A DNA stretch of 64,000 nucleotides from Myceligenerans pegani. GTDB taxonomy: Bacteria; Actinomycetota; Actinomycetes; Actinomycetales; Cellulomonadaceae. Position numbers and translations under genes: made by a program. Below, one piece after another: positions 1-8,164 of the stretch. The notes under the pieces were generated by a model that was not told where the DNA came from, did not search any database, and was given only the letters and a program-made list of their open reading frames with translations. The DNA lies in NCBI RefSeq assembly GCF_014892515.1, contig NZ_JADBGR010000064.1, positions 118,342-182,341 of the forward strand. Reading direction: 5' to 3'. Numbering within the stretch: the stretch's first letter is position 1; the number at the start of each line of letters is the position of its first letter.

Positions 1-48
1 GCGGGTGCGGAAGCTGGTGGCAATGCGGGTGCGGTAGCGGGTGGCAGG
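1..48 (+). repeat. 24-bp tandem repeat, two imperfect copies, in frame
   Basis: Bases 1-24 and 25-48 are near-identical 24-mers beginning GCGGGTGCGG. Each encodes an Ala/Gly-rich octapeptide (AGAEAGGN and AGAVAGGR) inside the metallo-hydrolase. More copies may lie upstream of the window. Confidence 0.7.
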
Positions 49-504
49 GCCGGCAGCGGGACGATCGTGAGCGGCGCGCTCGCGCGGGAACTCGCCGGCC
101 TGGGATTCGTGCCGGAGTCCTACCGGGCGCCGACGTCGGTCCGGGGCTTCGGCACCCGCGACGGGTTCGCCGACCTCACGTTCGGCGACGTGACCCTGCG
201 GGCCGTGCACGCGCCGGGGCACACGGAGGGCTCCACGCTCTACCTCCTGGACCTGCCCGGACCGGACGGCGATCCGGGCGGCCGCGGGAAGGGCGCCGCG
301 CGGTCCGGGATCGTGTTCACCGGTGACGTCCTCTTCGCCGGATCGATCGGCAGGACCGACCTGCCCGGCGGTGACGACGCGACGATGGGGGCGACCTTGC
401 GCGACGTCGTCACGCGGCTCGACGCAGGCCTGACGGTCGTCCCGGGCCACGGGCCGACGACGACGGTCGAGCACGAGCTGGCGACCAATCCGTACCTGGG
501 GTGA
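1..504 (+). CDS. MBL-fold metallo-hydrolase (glyoxalase II-like), 5' end outside window
   Basis: The frame is open from the first base, so the gene begins upstream and only the C-terminal 167 residues are seen. They carry the later metal-binding motifs of the metallo-beta-lactamase fold: APGHTEGS, the VFTGDVLF aspartate and the VVPGHGP histidine. The HxHxDH motif must lie before the window. The family includes glyoxalase II and related cytoplasmic thioester or persulfide hydrolases; the substrate cannot be told. Residues encoded by the first 60 bases are an Ala/Gly stretch from a 24-bp tandem repeat, an insertion not usual in this family. The gene converges on the HNH gene with 22 bp between stops. 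Confidence 0.85.
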   Translation, partial: AGAEAGGNAGAVAGGRAGSGTIVSGALARELAGLGFVPESYRAPTSVRGFGTRDGFADLTFGDVTLRAVHAPGHTEGSTLYLLDLPGPDGDPGGRGKGAARSGIVFTGDVLFAGSIGRTDLPGGDDATMGATLRDVVTRLDAGLTVVPGHGPTTTVEHELATNPYLG

Positions 505-526
505 CGCGCGCAGACTGCGCCGCACG

Positions 527-2404
527 TCAAGCAGCGAGTTCACCAGGGTCACCCATGCCTCGCCGAAAGGAGACCGTGGCGGTGCCGCGGACATCCGGAC
601 GTCGCAGCTCGGCAGGTCGCTTGGTGGTGGCCTCGTGGCGGGTTTCCCCGGGCGGATCTCGCCATACGCCCGCGAGGCTGATCTCGCGGCCGTTCCGGTC
701 GGTCAGGGACCAGCCGGAGTGGCGGGTTCCGCTCGCATTGCCGGTCCAGCGCATGGCGATGTGCTGACCGTCGACACGGTCGTGGTGGTGCCAGCACAGG
801 AGCGCGGCGTTGTCGGCCGAGGTGCGCCCGCCGTCGGCCCAGTGGCGGACGGCGTGGTGGACCTCGCAGCGCGCGGGCGGCTGGTCGCAGCCGGGCCACA
901 CGCAGTGCTTGTCGCGCGCGATGACCGCGCGCCGCATGGGGCCGGTGACCGTGCGCTGGGCACGCCCGACATCCAGCACTGCCCCGTCGGGACCGAAGAC
1001 GATCCGGGTGACCTCGCAGTCGCACGTGATCCGCCGCAGCAGGCTCGTCGGCACGGGGGTGTCGGTTCCCGCGACCACCGCCGGCGCCGGACCGGCCGGA
1101 TACGTCTCCGGCGGGGCGGTCTGCTCCTGGGCGCCGAGGAGGACCTCGTCCGCGCTGCCAGGCGTGCGGTCGGTGTGGTGGGTCAGGCGCTGCAGCTCGG
1201 TCCAGGAGACGGCCACGTTCAGGTGCGGACGCACCGCCGCGCCCGACCCCGTGTGCCCGTTGTCCAGCGCGATCCTTGCCAGGTCAGCCAGCCCCTGGGC
1301 ACGCCGCTGACCCGGGGTGCGGTCGTCCTCCGCGGCCGGCGCACCCATCACGGAGCCCAGGGCGGTCGTGACCAGTTCACCGTGCTCGGGGGTCAGGAAC
1401 CCGGCCACGTGAAAGCCGTCCATCGTCGGCGAGACGCTCAGGTACTCCTTGTCCCGGGCCTTCTTCAGCCCGCGCTCGTCCGCCTCGGGATCGGCCTGAC
1501 GCGCGAAGTACCGCACCAGCCCGCGGAAGTCCTCTGCCTGACGCTCGTCGGCCCACTCCAGCAGTTGCTCCTCCCACGTCGGTATCCGTGACCGGCCGAC
1601 GGCGTCGCCGTCTCCGTCAGGCCCGCCGGCGCCGTCGGCCCTGCCGTCTCCGTCAGGCCCGGTGTGCTCGACCGGGTGACGGTGCGACATTCCGTCAGCG
1701 TTCGCAGCCTGACCGGGTCCGTCCGCATCGCTGCCTGCGCGGTCGGTTGCGGCCGCCCCGTTGGTCCCGGCGTCGTCCGTAGTGGCGGCGTCGTCCGCAC
1801 CCGCCGGGTCGCTCGTGCTGCGTGTGGTGTCCGCGCTGCCGGCGCGCCGGTTCCCGTCGTGGACCTCGTCCGGGGCGCCCCTCTCGTCGGGCGTGCTGTC
1901 GCGGCCGTCGTCGAGCGGCTCGTCGACGGCGGGAGCCGCCAGTGCGTCCCTGCGTGCCTGGCTGGTCGGCGCGACGTCCACCATCGCACGCAGGTGATCC
2001 GGCCCGATCCTGCCGTCCAGCGCGGCCTCGCAGGCCGCGGGCAGGACGTCACGCAGCACCGTCGCGGTACGCACCTCGCGTCGCGCGGTCGCGTTGCGGA
2101 TCTGCTCCGTCGCCGCCAGCCAGATCGCGAACGTCCGCGCACCGGTCAGAGCCCACAGGCCGGCCTCGTCGATCAGGGGGAGGAAGGTCGTACGCAGCAC
2201 CTCCAGCCGGTGGCCGACCATCCGCAGCCGCGCCGAGGCGCCCGCCAGCACCGTAGCGCCGTCGGAACCGGCGCCCGCAGGATCGGCCTCCAGGGCCCGG
2301 GGTCCCGCGGTGGCGATGAGCTCGGCGGTCAACGATTCGAGGTCGTCCAGGAGCGCGCCGACAGGCCGGCCGCCGCCCACGCTCGTTCGCCGATCCGCCG
2401 ACAT
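527..2404 (-). CDS. DUF222 / HNH endonuclease domain protein
   Basis: A 625-residue protein of the actinobacterial DUF222-HNH (13E12 repeat) family, usually present in many copies per genome. The N-terminal half is the helical DUF222 domain (ETGARTFAIWLA-type segment near residue 95). Residues of roughly 180-280 are low-complexity Asp/Gly/Ala. The HNH motif lies near residues 500-545, with the CVWPGCDQ, CEVHHAVRHWADGG and ALLCWHHHDRVD elements holding Cys pairs and the catalytic His. Function in the cell is unproven; nuclease activity is inferred from the fold. The ATG at 2404 has GAGGGGG nine bases upstream. The frame stays open far upstream through 15-bp repeats, so a longer product is possible but less likely. 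Confidence 0.85.
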   Translation of the reverse strand: MSADRRTSVGGGRPVGALLDDLESLTAELIATAGPRALEADPAGAGSDGATVLAGASARLRMVGHRLEVLRTTFLPLIDEAGLWALTGARTFAIWLAATEQIRNATARREVRTATVLRDVLPAACEAALDGRIGPDHLRAMVDVAPTSQARRDALAAPAVDEPLDDGRDSTPDERGAPDEVHDGNRRAGSADTTRSTSDPAGADDAATTDDAGTNGAAATDRAGSDADGPGQAANADGMSHRHPVEHTGPDGDGRADGAGGPDGDGDAVGRSRIPTWEEQLLEWADERQAEDFRGLVRYFARQADPEADERGLKKARDKEYLSVSPTMDGFHVAGFLTPEHGELVTTALGSVMGAPAAEDDRTPGQRRAQGLADLARIALDNGHTGSGAAVRPHLNVAVSWTELQRLTHHTDRTPGSADEVLLGAQEQTAPPETYPAGPAPAVVAGTDTPVPTSLLRRITCDCEVTRIVFGPDGAVLDVGRAQRTVTGPMRRAVIARDKHCVWPGCDQPPARCEVHHAVRHWADGGRTSADNAALLCWHHHDRVDGQHIAMRWTGNASGTRHSGWSLTDRNGREISLAGVWRDPPGETRHEATTKRPAELRRPDVRGTATVSFRRGMGDPGELAA

Positions 2405-2419
2405 TCGCACTCGCCCCCT

Positions 2420-2464
2420 CTCGACCGTCCTGCTCTCGACCGTCCTGCTCTCGACCGTCCTGCT
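2420..2464. repeat. 15-bp tandem repeat, three perfect copies
   Basis: Three perfect head-to-tail copies of CTCGACCGTCCTGCT start at 2420, 2435 and 2450, with a degenerate fourth at 2465. They lie just upstream of the HNH endonuclease start, on the side where its promoter and leader should be. The period is a multiple of three, so the upstream reading frame stays open through them. Confidence 0.85.
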
Positions 2465-2669
2465 CTCGATCTTCTTGCGCCCGGACTTCGCGCCGCTACC
2501 GACTGTCCCGGGACCTTCGGCACCGCCACGACCAACACTAGCGAACGCATGTTCGACATGCCATTTGATAGCGAAATCCGTGGAAAGACCATCAGTCCAC
2601 AGACGCCCCGTCGGTGTCCCGCCCGCACGGTTGCTTGTCTCAGGGCGCCTCGGCGCATCGTCAGGCTCC

Positions 2670-2751
2670 GGAGTGACGTCCTCGCGGAGGGGCGTCCTTC
2701 CCGAGGGACCTCCGCGCCGGAGGGACGTCTTTCCGGAGGGACCTTCTCGCT
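2670..2751. repeat. 33-bp imperfect tandem repeat, about 2.5 copies
   Basis: A partial unit at 2670-2685 is followed by two 33-bp units at 2686-2718 and 2719-2751. Each begins GGAGGGRCGTCYTTCC and contains GAGGGACC. The units sit in non-coding DNA between divergent genes. They could be a dispersed intergenic repeat of this genome or a multi-site protein-binding region. Confidence 0.7.
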
Positions 2752-2911
2752 GTCGTGCCGCGCCGCGCAGGCGTAGCTCTTGCGGGAACGCGCCGGCGCC
2801 GACGCCGCCGAACGACGCCAGCGCCGCCCGTCCCGCCGAACGACGCCGACCTCTCCGAACAGTACTTTCGGCCGGTACCGCCGCAGGACGCCCGCGGCCG
2901 AGCATGAGGCC

Positions 2912-4003
2912 ATGCCCCGAACCCCGATCGAACCACCCGGCACACGCCCCCGCATCGCCGCCCTGGACGTCCTGCGCGGCTTCGCGCTGTGCGGGATCAC
3001 CCTCGCCAACGTCGTCCCGATCGCGAGCAGCGCGATACCCGGCGGCCCCGCCGTCGTCGGCCCGGTCGCAGGCGACGCGGACTGGATCCACCTGCTCGTC
3101 GACCACCGGTTCTTCCCGATCTTCTCCTTCCTCTTCGGCGTCGGGTTCTCGATCGTCCTGGAGTCCGCGGCCGCGCGCAGCCCACGACCCCGCCTGGTCC
3201 TGCTCCGCCGACTCGCCGCCCTCCTCGTCATCGGCGCCGCCCACCACCTGCTCCTGTGGCCCGGCGACATCCTCGCCGTCTACGCGATCGCCGGGCTCGT
3301 CGTCCTCCTGCCCTCGACCTGGCTGCCGCGCTGGGCGACCGCGGCCCTCGCGGCGGCCCTCCTCGTGGTCGCCATCCTGGACGCCGGCGGACGGTTCATG
3401 ATCGTCCCCGGCCTCTTCCTGCTCGGCTCGGCCCTCGCCCGGTACGGCGTCGTCCGCCGCATCGAGGACTCGACGCGCGTCCCGGCCGCCCTCGGCCTCG
3501 TGCTCGCCGCCTGCGCCGTCCCCGCCGTCCAGGTGCAGGCGCGGTTCGAGGCCGCCGGCGACATCGACGCCCTCGGGCACCGCATCGCCTACCCGCTGGC
3601 CGGGCTGCTCCTCGCCGGCGCGTACGTGTGCCTCCTGCTGGTGCTGCTGCGCACGCCCCTGCGCCCCGTGCTCCAGGCGATGCTCGCCCCGCTCGGCCGG
3701 ATGGCGCTGACCCACTACCTCGGTACGAGCGTCGCCGTACTCGCCCTCGCCCACCTCGTGGGCCTCGCCGAGCCGTGGTCCTCGCGCGAGGCGCTCGGCA
3801 TCGCGGGCGCGATCATCGCCGCCCAGTGGGTGTTCTCCACGCTGTGGTTCCGCCGATTCCGGTACGGGCCCGCCGAATGGCTGTGGCGGTGGGCCACGTG
3901 GCTCCGCCGCCCGTCGCTCCGCCGCCCGCCGCTCCGCCGCCCGCCGCTCCGCCGCCCGCCGTTGCGCCGGGCGCACGACGCACCTCGCAGCCTCGTAGCC
4001 TGA
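2912..4003 (+). CDS. DUF418-family membrane protein
   Basis: A 363-residue polytopic inner-membrane protein of the DUF418 group. It opens with the typical RIAALDVLRGFALCGITLANV segment and ends with the DUF418 hallmark GRMALTHYLG plus later transmembrane helices. Around eight to ten hydrophobic segments are visible. Family members resemble acyltransferase-3/heparan N-acetyltransferase membrane proteins, but substrate and role are unknown. The C-terminal tail is odd: four RRPPL pentapeptides from a 15-bp DNA repeat give a very basic cytoplasmic end. It is followed after 5 bp by a histidine kinase gene, so the three genes to 5876 may be co-transcribed. Confidence 0.85.
   Translation: MPRTPIEPPGTRPRIAALDVLRGFALCGITLANVVPIASSAIPGGPAVVGPVAGDADWIHLLVDHRFFPIFSFLFGVGFSIVLESAAARSPRPRLVLLRRLAALLVIGAAHHLLLWPGDILAVYAIAGLVVLLPSTWLPRWATAALAAALLVVAILDAGGRFMIVPGLFLLGSALARYGVVRRIEDSTRVPAALGLVLAACAVPAVQVQARFEAAGDIDALGHRIAYPLAGLLLAGAYVCLLLVLLRTPLRPVLQAMLAPLGRMALTHYLGTSVAVLALAHLVGLAEPWSSREALGIAGAIIAAQWVFSTLWFRRFRYGPAEWLWRWATWLRRPSLRRPPLRRPPLRRPPLRRAHDAPRSLVA
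3901..3960 (+). repeat. 15-bp tandem repeat encoding RRPPL
   Basis: Four 15-bp units (GCTCCGCCGCCCGCC; the first differs by one base) at 3901, 3916, 3931 and 3946. They are in frame and encode the Arg/Pro-rich tail of the DUF418 protein. Copy-number change would lengthen or shorten the tail without a frameshift. Confidence 0.9.
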
Positions 4004-4008
4004 GCCGC

Positions 4009-5208
4009 GTGAACCTCACCCACCGCTGGGCCGCGACGGCGCGAGCCGCCGGGGACGCCGCCCTCGCCGTCGTCGTCCTCGCGGTCCTCGCCGCGACCGC
4101 GGCCGCGCTCGCGGCGAGCTGGGGAGGGTGGTACTGGGCGTTCGGCCTGGCTGTCGGAACCGTGGCCGGCACACTCGCGCTGCTGCGCCGCCGCGGCCGG
4201 TTCGCCCTGGCGCTGGCCGGGCTCGGCGTGGCGCTCGCGGCGGTCGTCGTGGCGCGGCTCGCCGGACTGCCGGAGGAGCCGGCGCCCGCCACGGCGCTGG
4301 CGCTCGCCGTGCTCGTCGCGTCGGCGGTCCGGCGGCTCCCGGTCCGCGAGGCAGTGGTCGTCGCGGGAGGCGGGCTCGCCGTGGTCGCCGCGTCATGGCT
4401 CGCGGCGGTCCCGTTCTCGGCGGCGCCGTCGCAGGTCACGACGGTGTGCGGCGTCTCGTGGCTCGCGGCCGTCGCGGCCGGGCTCGGGGGTCGCCTCCGG
4501 ACGGAGCGCCGGGAGGCGATGGTCGAGCGGGTGCGCCGGGACGAGCGTCTCGCGGTGGCGCGTGAGCTGCACGACGTCGTCGCGCACCACATCACGGGCA
4601 TCGTCGTCCAGGCGCAGGCCGCCCGGATCGTGGCCGGGCGATCGAGCCGGCCGGAGCCGCTCGCCGGCCCCCTCGCCGACATCGAGACCGCCGGCGCGGA
4701 CGCCCTCGCCTCGCTCCGCCGCGTCGTCGGCCTGCTGCGCGACGACGGCGACGCCTCCCCGTCCGCGCCGGGCCCCGAGGCGATCGGCATCCTGGTGAGC
4801 AGGTTCGAGGAGCGCGGCCCCGCCGTCTGCCTTCGTCTGCCCGACGACGACGCCGGCTGGCCCCCGGAGGTCACCAGCACCGTCTACCGGGTGGTCCAGG
4901 AGGCGCTCACGAACGTGACCCGGCACGCCCCGCGGGCCCGGTCCGTGACGGTCGACGTCGGCCGGACCCCGGACGGCATCCGCGTCGAGGTGTCCGACGA
5001 CGCGCCGCACGCGGCACCCGGGTCACGCCACGGCTCCGGCTCCGGGGGTGCCGGCGTCGGATACGGCCTGGTCGGGATGCGGGAGCGGGTGGAGGCGCTC
5101 GGCGGCGCCCTGCGCGCGGGCTCGCGCCCGGACGCCGGGTGGACCGTCCTCGCCACCCTGCCCCTGCCCGCCGATGGCCGGCCCCTGCCGTCCGGGGAGC
5201 GGCGATGA
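4009..5208 (+). CDS. NarL-type sensor histidine kinase
   Basis: A 399-residue membrane kinase. The first ~130 residues hold about five hydrophobic segments and no obvious extracellular sensor. Then come a HisKA_3 dimerisation/phosphoacceptor domain (H188 in ELHDVVAHH) and a HATPase_c domain with the YRVVQEALTNVTRHA N-box and GYGLVGMRERVEALGG G-box. It should autophosphorylate and pass phosphate to the response regulator encoded next, whose ATG overlaps this stop by 4 bp. The GTG start follows the DUF418 stop by 5 bp. The signal is unknown; the DUF418 membrane protein could contribute to sensing or be an output. Confidence 0.88.
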   Translation: MNLTHRWAATARAAGDAALAVVVLAVLAATAAALAASWGGWYWAFGLAVGTVAGTLALLRRRGRFALALAGLGVALAAVVVARLAGLPEEPAPATALALAVLVASAVRRLPVREAVVVAGGGLAVVAASWLAAVPFSAAPSQVTTVCGVSWLAAVAAGLGGRLRTERREAMVERVRRDERLAVARELHDVVAHHITGIVVQAQAARIVAGRSSRPEPLAGPLADIETAGADALASLRRVVGLLRDDGDASPSAPGPEAIGILVSRFEERGPAVCLRLPDDDAGWPPEVTSTVYRVVQEALTNVTRHAPRARSVTVDVGRTPDGIRVEVSDDAPHAAPGSRHGSGSGGAGVGYGLVGMRERVEALGGALRAGSRPDAGWTVLATLPLPADGRPLPSGERR

Positions 5209-5876
5209 CGATCAACGTGCTCCTGGCCGACGACCAGCCGATGGTCCGCGGCGGCCTGCGCCTCATCCTGGAGGACCAGCCCGACATCGACGTCGTGGCC
5301 GAGGCGTCCGACGGCGTCGAGGCCGTCGCCCTGGCGGAGCGGCTGCGACCGGACGTCTGCCTCGTCGACATCCGGATGCCGGGCCTGGACGGCATCGCGG
5401 TCACCCGCACCCTCGCCGGGCCCGACGTGCCGGACCCGCTCCGCGTCATCGTGGTCACCACGTTCGACGACGACGAGTACGTCTACGGGGCGCTGCGCGG
5501 CGGTGCGGTCGGCTTCGTCCTCAAGGACGCCGGGCCGGCGCTGCTCGTCGAGGCCGTCCGGGCGGCGCACGCCGGCGACGCCCTGGTCTCGCCGTCGGTC
5601 ACGGTGCGGCTGCTGCGCCACCTGACCTCCCCGCGCGCCACACCGGGCAACGCCGGGAAGGCGGCGGTGCGGCCGCTGTCCGAGCGGGAGACCGAAGTGG
5701 TCCGCGCGATCGCCCGCGGCCGCACGAACCTGGAGATCGCGGCGGACCTGTTCATCTCCCTCAGCACCGTCAAGGGCCACGTGGCGGCGATCCAGGCCAA
5801 GCTGGGCCTGCGCAACCGCGTGGAGATCGCCGCCTGGGCGTGGGACAACGGGGTGGTGGCGTCCGCGTCGTCGTAG
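5205..5876 (+). CDS. NarL/FixJ-family response regulator
   Basis: A 223-residue two-domain regulator. The receiver domain starts INVLLADDQPMVRGGL, with D55 (CLVDIRMPGLDG) as the phosphoacceptor and the conserved FVLKDA lysine. A LuxR-type helix-turn-helix follows (PLSERETEVVRAIARGRTNLEIA, then SLSTVKGHV). It is translationally coupled to the preceding histidine kinase through an ATGA overlap, so the two form a cognate pair. Target genes are not evident; the membrane protein at the head of the operon is a candidate for autoregulated expression. Confidence 0.9.
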   Translation: MTINVLLADDQPMVRGGLRLILEDQPDIDVVAEASDGVEAVALAERLRPDVCLVDIRMPGLDGIAVTRTLAGPDVPDPLRVIVVTTFDDDEYVYGALRGGAVGFVLKDAGPALLVEAVRAAHAGDALVSPSVTVRLLRHLTSPRATPGNAGKAAVRPLSERETEVVRAIARGRTNLEIAADLFISLSTVKGHVAAIQAKLGLRNRVEIAAWAWDNGVVASASS

Positions 5877-5942
5877 CGGGCGTTCGGCGTCGGCGGCGCC
5901 GAGGGTCTGCTCGGGCTCGCGGCGTGGGCCGCGGAGCTGGTG

Positions 5943-6926
5943 TCATGCCCCGCCGCCGATGGTCACCACGGTCTTGCCGCGGGCGTGGCCCGCGCCCTGG
6001 GCGGCGACGGCGGCCGGCGCGTCGGAGAGCTCGTAGGTGCGGTCGACGGCGGGCCTCAGCTGCCCGGCGTCGGCCAGCCTCGTGAGCTCGGCGAGATCCT
6101 CGGGGTTCGGCTTGGCGCTCAGCGTCGTCACGGTCGAGCCGTTCCGCGATCCGGCCGACATGGCCTGGAGCAGGTAGGGGAGCGGGCCGAGGACCTTGCC
6201 GCCGGGCATGCCGGTCGCGACGACGCAGCGCCCGCCGGACCGCAGCGCCCGCCGGTAGTCGGCCAGGGAGTGGCTGCCGACCATGTCGAGGATCCGGTCG
6301 TAGGAGCCCTCGCGCCGGGTGAAGTCCTCCTCGGTGTAGTCGACGACGTCGTCGGCCCCGATCGAGCGGACCAGGTCGAGCGCGTCCGTGCGGCACACGC
6401 CCGTCACGTGGGCGCCCTGCGACTTCGCGATCTGCACCGCGAAGGTGCCCACGCCCCCGGAGGCGCCGTTGATCAGCACGCGGTGACCGGGCCGGACGCG
6501 GGCGGCCCGGATCCCCTGCAGCGCGGTGATGCCCGCGAGCGGCACGGCCGCGGCCTCCGCGAAGCCGAGCCCGGCCGGTTTCGGGGCGACGGCGTCCTCG
6601 GTCGCGAGGGCGTACTCGGCGAAGGTGCCGCGGGGCAGTTCGCCGAACACCTCGTCGCCGGGACGCCACCGCGTGACCTTCGGTCCGACCGTCTCGACGA
6701 CCCCGGCCACGTCGGCGCCCGGGACCGGGTTCCGCGGCCGGAACGGGCCGAGCGCGAGCCGGAACAGGTACGGATGGCCGGCCACCTCCATCCAGTCCTT
6801 GGCGTTGACCGACGCCGCCTCGACCCGCACCAGGACCTCGCGGTCCCCCGGGGCGGGGTGTTCCACGTCCTCGACCCTCAGCACCTCGCCCGGATCGCCG
6901 TACCCGTGCTGCACGATCGCTCGCAT
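5943..6926 (-). CDS. NADP-dependent quinone oxidoreductase-like protein
   Basis: A 327-residue medium-chain dehydrogenase/reductase of the quinone oxidoreductase type, a soluble NADPH-dependent enone or quinone reductase. It has the N-terminal GroES-like domain (GDREVLVRVEAASVNAKDWM, then NPVPGADVAGVVE) and the Rossmann signature INGASGGVGTFAVQIAK. The Cys and His residues that bind catalytic zinc are absent, as in zinc-free members. The ATG has GAGGGAG at good spacing. It faces a TetR gene at 7181, and a 26-bp palindrome lies just upstream of its start, so it is very probably repressed by that regulator. Confidence 0.87.
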   Translation of the reverse strand: MRAIVQHGYGDPGEVLRVEDVEHPAPGDREVLVRVEAASVNAKDWMEVAGHPYLFRLALGPFRPRNPVPGADVAGVVETVGPKVTRWRPGDEVFGELPRGTFAEYALATEDAVAPKPAGLGFAEAAAVPLAGITALQGIRAARVRPGHRVLINGASGGVGTFAVQIAKSQGAHVTGVCRTDALDLVRSIGADDVVDYTEEDFTRREGSYDRILDMVGSHSLADYRRALRSGGRCVVATGMPGGKVLGPLPYLLQAMSAGSRNGSTVTTLSAKPNPEDLAELTRLADAGQLRPAVDRTYELSDAPAAVAAQGAGHARGKTVVTIGGGA

Positions 6927-6945
6927 GGCCGCTCCCTCGAGAGAT

Positions 6946-6971
6946 TTACGGTGTAAATATTTACGCCGTAA
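6946..6971. promoter_or_regulatory. TetR-type operator, 26-bp near-perfect palindrome
   Basis: Half-site TTACGGTGTAAAT is followed immediately by ATTTACGCCGTAA; the arms differ from perfect symmetry at one pair. The inner 12 bp (GTAAATATTTAC) are fully palindromic. It is the most AT-rich spot in the divergent region between the oxidoreductase (20 bp away) and the TetR gene, and it should overlap the oxidoreductase promoter. Confidence 0.85.
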
Positions 6972-7180
6972 GTTACGCTGCGGGGCACGGGCCGTCAAGA
7001 CCGCCGGCCCTCGGGCCCGGTGCCGCCGGCCGGTCGCCGGGGCTACCGGCACGGCCGGCCGCGGGACCGTCGGGAAGGCCGGTCGCCGGGCCGCCGCCAC
7101 AGAGGCGGTGGTCGCCGGGCGGTTCGCGGGAGACCCGCGCCGCGACGGCCGGTGCGGTCACGATCGGAGGGGAGCCACGG

Positions 7181-8011
7181 GTGTCGAAGCAGGCAGGCCG
7201 GCCGAGCGGGCGCCGCACGCTGAACCGTGACCGGGTGCTCGACGCCGGGATCGCGATGGCCGACGCCGAGGGGATCGGCGCGCTGTCGATGCGGCGGCTC
7301 GGCAAGGAGCTCGGCGTCGAGGGCATGGCGCTGTACAACCACGTGAAGAACAAGGACGACCTGCTCGACGGCATGCTCGACCGGGTCGCCGCGGAGATCG
7401 AGCTGCCGGGGAGCGAGTCGCCGGGGACGCCCCCGGCCGGCGGTGGCGTGCGGGAGGCCGCGCCGTCGGCTGCCGTGCCCCCTGCTGCCGCGCCGTCCGC
7501 TGCCGCGGCGGCCCGAGCGTCGTCGTCCGCGGCCCCCGCCGACTGGCGCCACCGCGCGCGGCGTCGTGCGGTCTCGGCCCATGCCACCCTGATGCGCCAC
7601 CCGTGGTCGGCCGCGCTGTGGACGTCGCGCATCGGCATCGGGCCCGCGCGCATGCGCTACCTCGACAGCGCGTTGCGCGACCTGCGCGAGGCGGGCTTCG
7701 CGCCAGGCCTGCTCGACCTCGCGTTCCACACGGTCGAGAACCACATCGTCGGCCACGCGATGCAGGAGCTGGGCTTCTCCCTCGACCAGGACGACATGGA
7801 GGCGATGGGCCCCGAACTCCTGCGCTCGTTCCCGGTGGCGGAGTACCCCTGTCTCGCCGAGCACATCCGTTACCACGTCGAGGAAGCCGGCGACGACGCC
7901 TTCGAGTTCGGCCTCGACCTCATCCTCGACGGCCTCGAGCGCCTCCGTGCCGGGGAGGGGGCGTCGGAACGGTTCGCGCCGTTTTCGTCAGCGCGTCCAG
8001 GCCGAGCTTGA
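7181..8011 (+). CDS. TetR/AcrR-family transcriptional regulator
   Basis: A 276-residue regulator with an N-terminal TetR helix-turn-helix (RDRVLDAGIAMADAEGIGAL, then RLGKELGVEGMALYNHVKNK) and a C-terminal ligand domain of the TetR_C class. Residues of about 88-125 are a low-complexity Ala/Pro/Ser insertion that makes it longer than the usual 190-230 residues. The GTG start is preceded by GGAGGGGAG. It is divergent from the quinone oxidoreductase, and the palindrome at 6946-6971 is its probable operator. The inducer is unknown, though reactive electrophiles or quinones would fit the neighbour. Confidence 0.85.
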   Translation: MSKQAGRPSGRRTLNRDRVLDAGIAMADAEGIGALSMRRLGKELGVEGMALYNHVKNKDDLLDGMLDRVAAEIELPGSESPGTPPAGGGVREAAPSAAVPPAAAPSAAAAARASSSAAPADWRHRARRRAVSAHATLMRHPWSAALWTSRIGIGPARMRYLDSALRDLREAGFAPGLLDLAFHTVENHIVGHAMQELGFSLDQDDMEAMGPELLRSFPVAEYPCLAEHIRYHVEEAGDDAFEFGLDLILDGLERLRAGEGASERFAPFSSARPGRA

Positions 8012-8111
8012 CGAGGGGTGCTGCGAGCTGCCTCGTCGTGTGCCCGCCACCAGGTGTCGCGTGGGTGTCACCGGGCCGTCGAGTGGTACGCGCACGACCC
8101 GGTGCTCGGCT

Positions 8112-8131
8112 CTATCGATCGTTGTCGATTG
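8112..8131. promoter_or_regulatory. ArsR-type operator candidate
   Basis: An imperfect dyad with arms CTATCGA and TCGATTG separated by six bases. It ends inside the TTGACG -35 element of the gene it precedes, a position suited to repression. Further GTCGAT half-sites follow at about 8140 and 8150. Confidence 0.6.
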
Positions 8132-8158
8132 ACGTTGCCGTCGATCCTGGTCGATGCT
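8129..8158 (+). promoter_or_regulatory. Promoter, probably leaderless transcript
   Basis: TTGACG (8129-8134) and GATGCT (8153-8158) are separated by 18 bp. The -10 ends six bases before the ATG at 8165, so transcription should start at or next to the start codon. No Shine-Dalgarno sequence is present. Confidence 0.6.
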
Positions 8159-8164
8159 GCTGCC

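Larger units (their letters stand above)
2405..2911. other. Gene-free divergent region with repeats
   Basis: About 500 bp between the divergent HNH and DUF418 genes. I see no convincing gene. It holds the 15-bp repeats next to the HNH start, a somewhat AT-richer segment near 2535-2600 that is the best place for promoters, and a 33-bp repeat pair at 2670-2751. The long open frames across it reflect high GC and repeat translation (GPSG/PLRE-type peptides). Confidence 0.6.

Noticed and set aside
2405..3976. The HNH gene extended upstream to a protein of over 1100 residues
   Set aside because: The frame is open, but the extension is Arg/Gly/Glu-rich, runs antisense to the DUF418 gene and crosses tandem repeats. 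The ATG at 2404 has a good ribosome site and begins the family's normal N-terminus.
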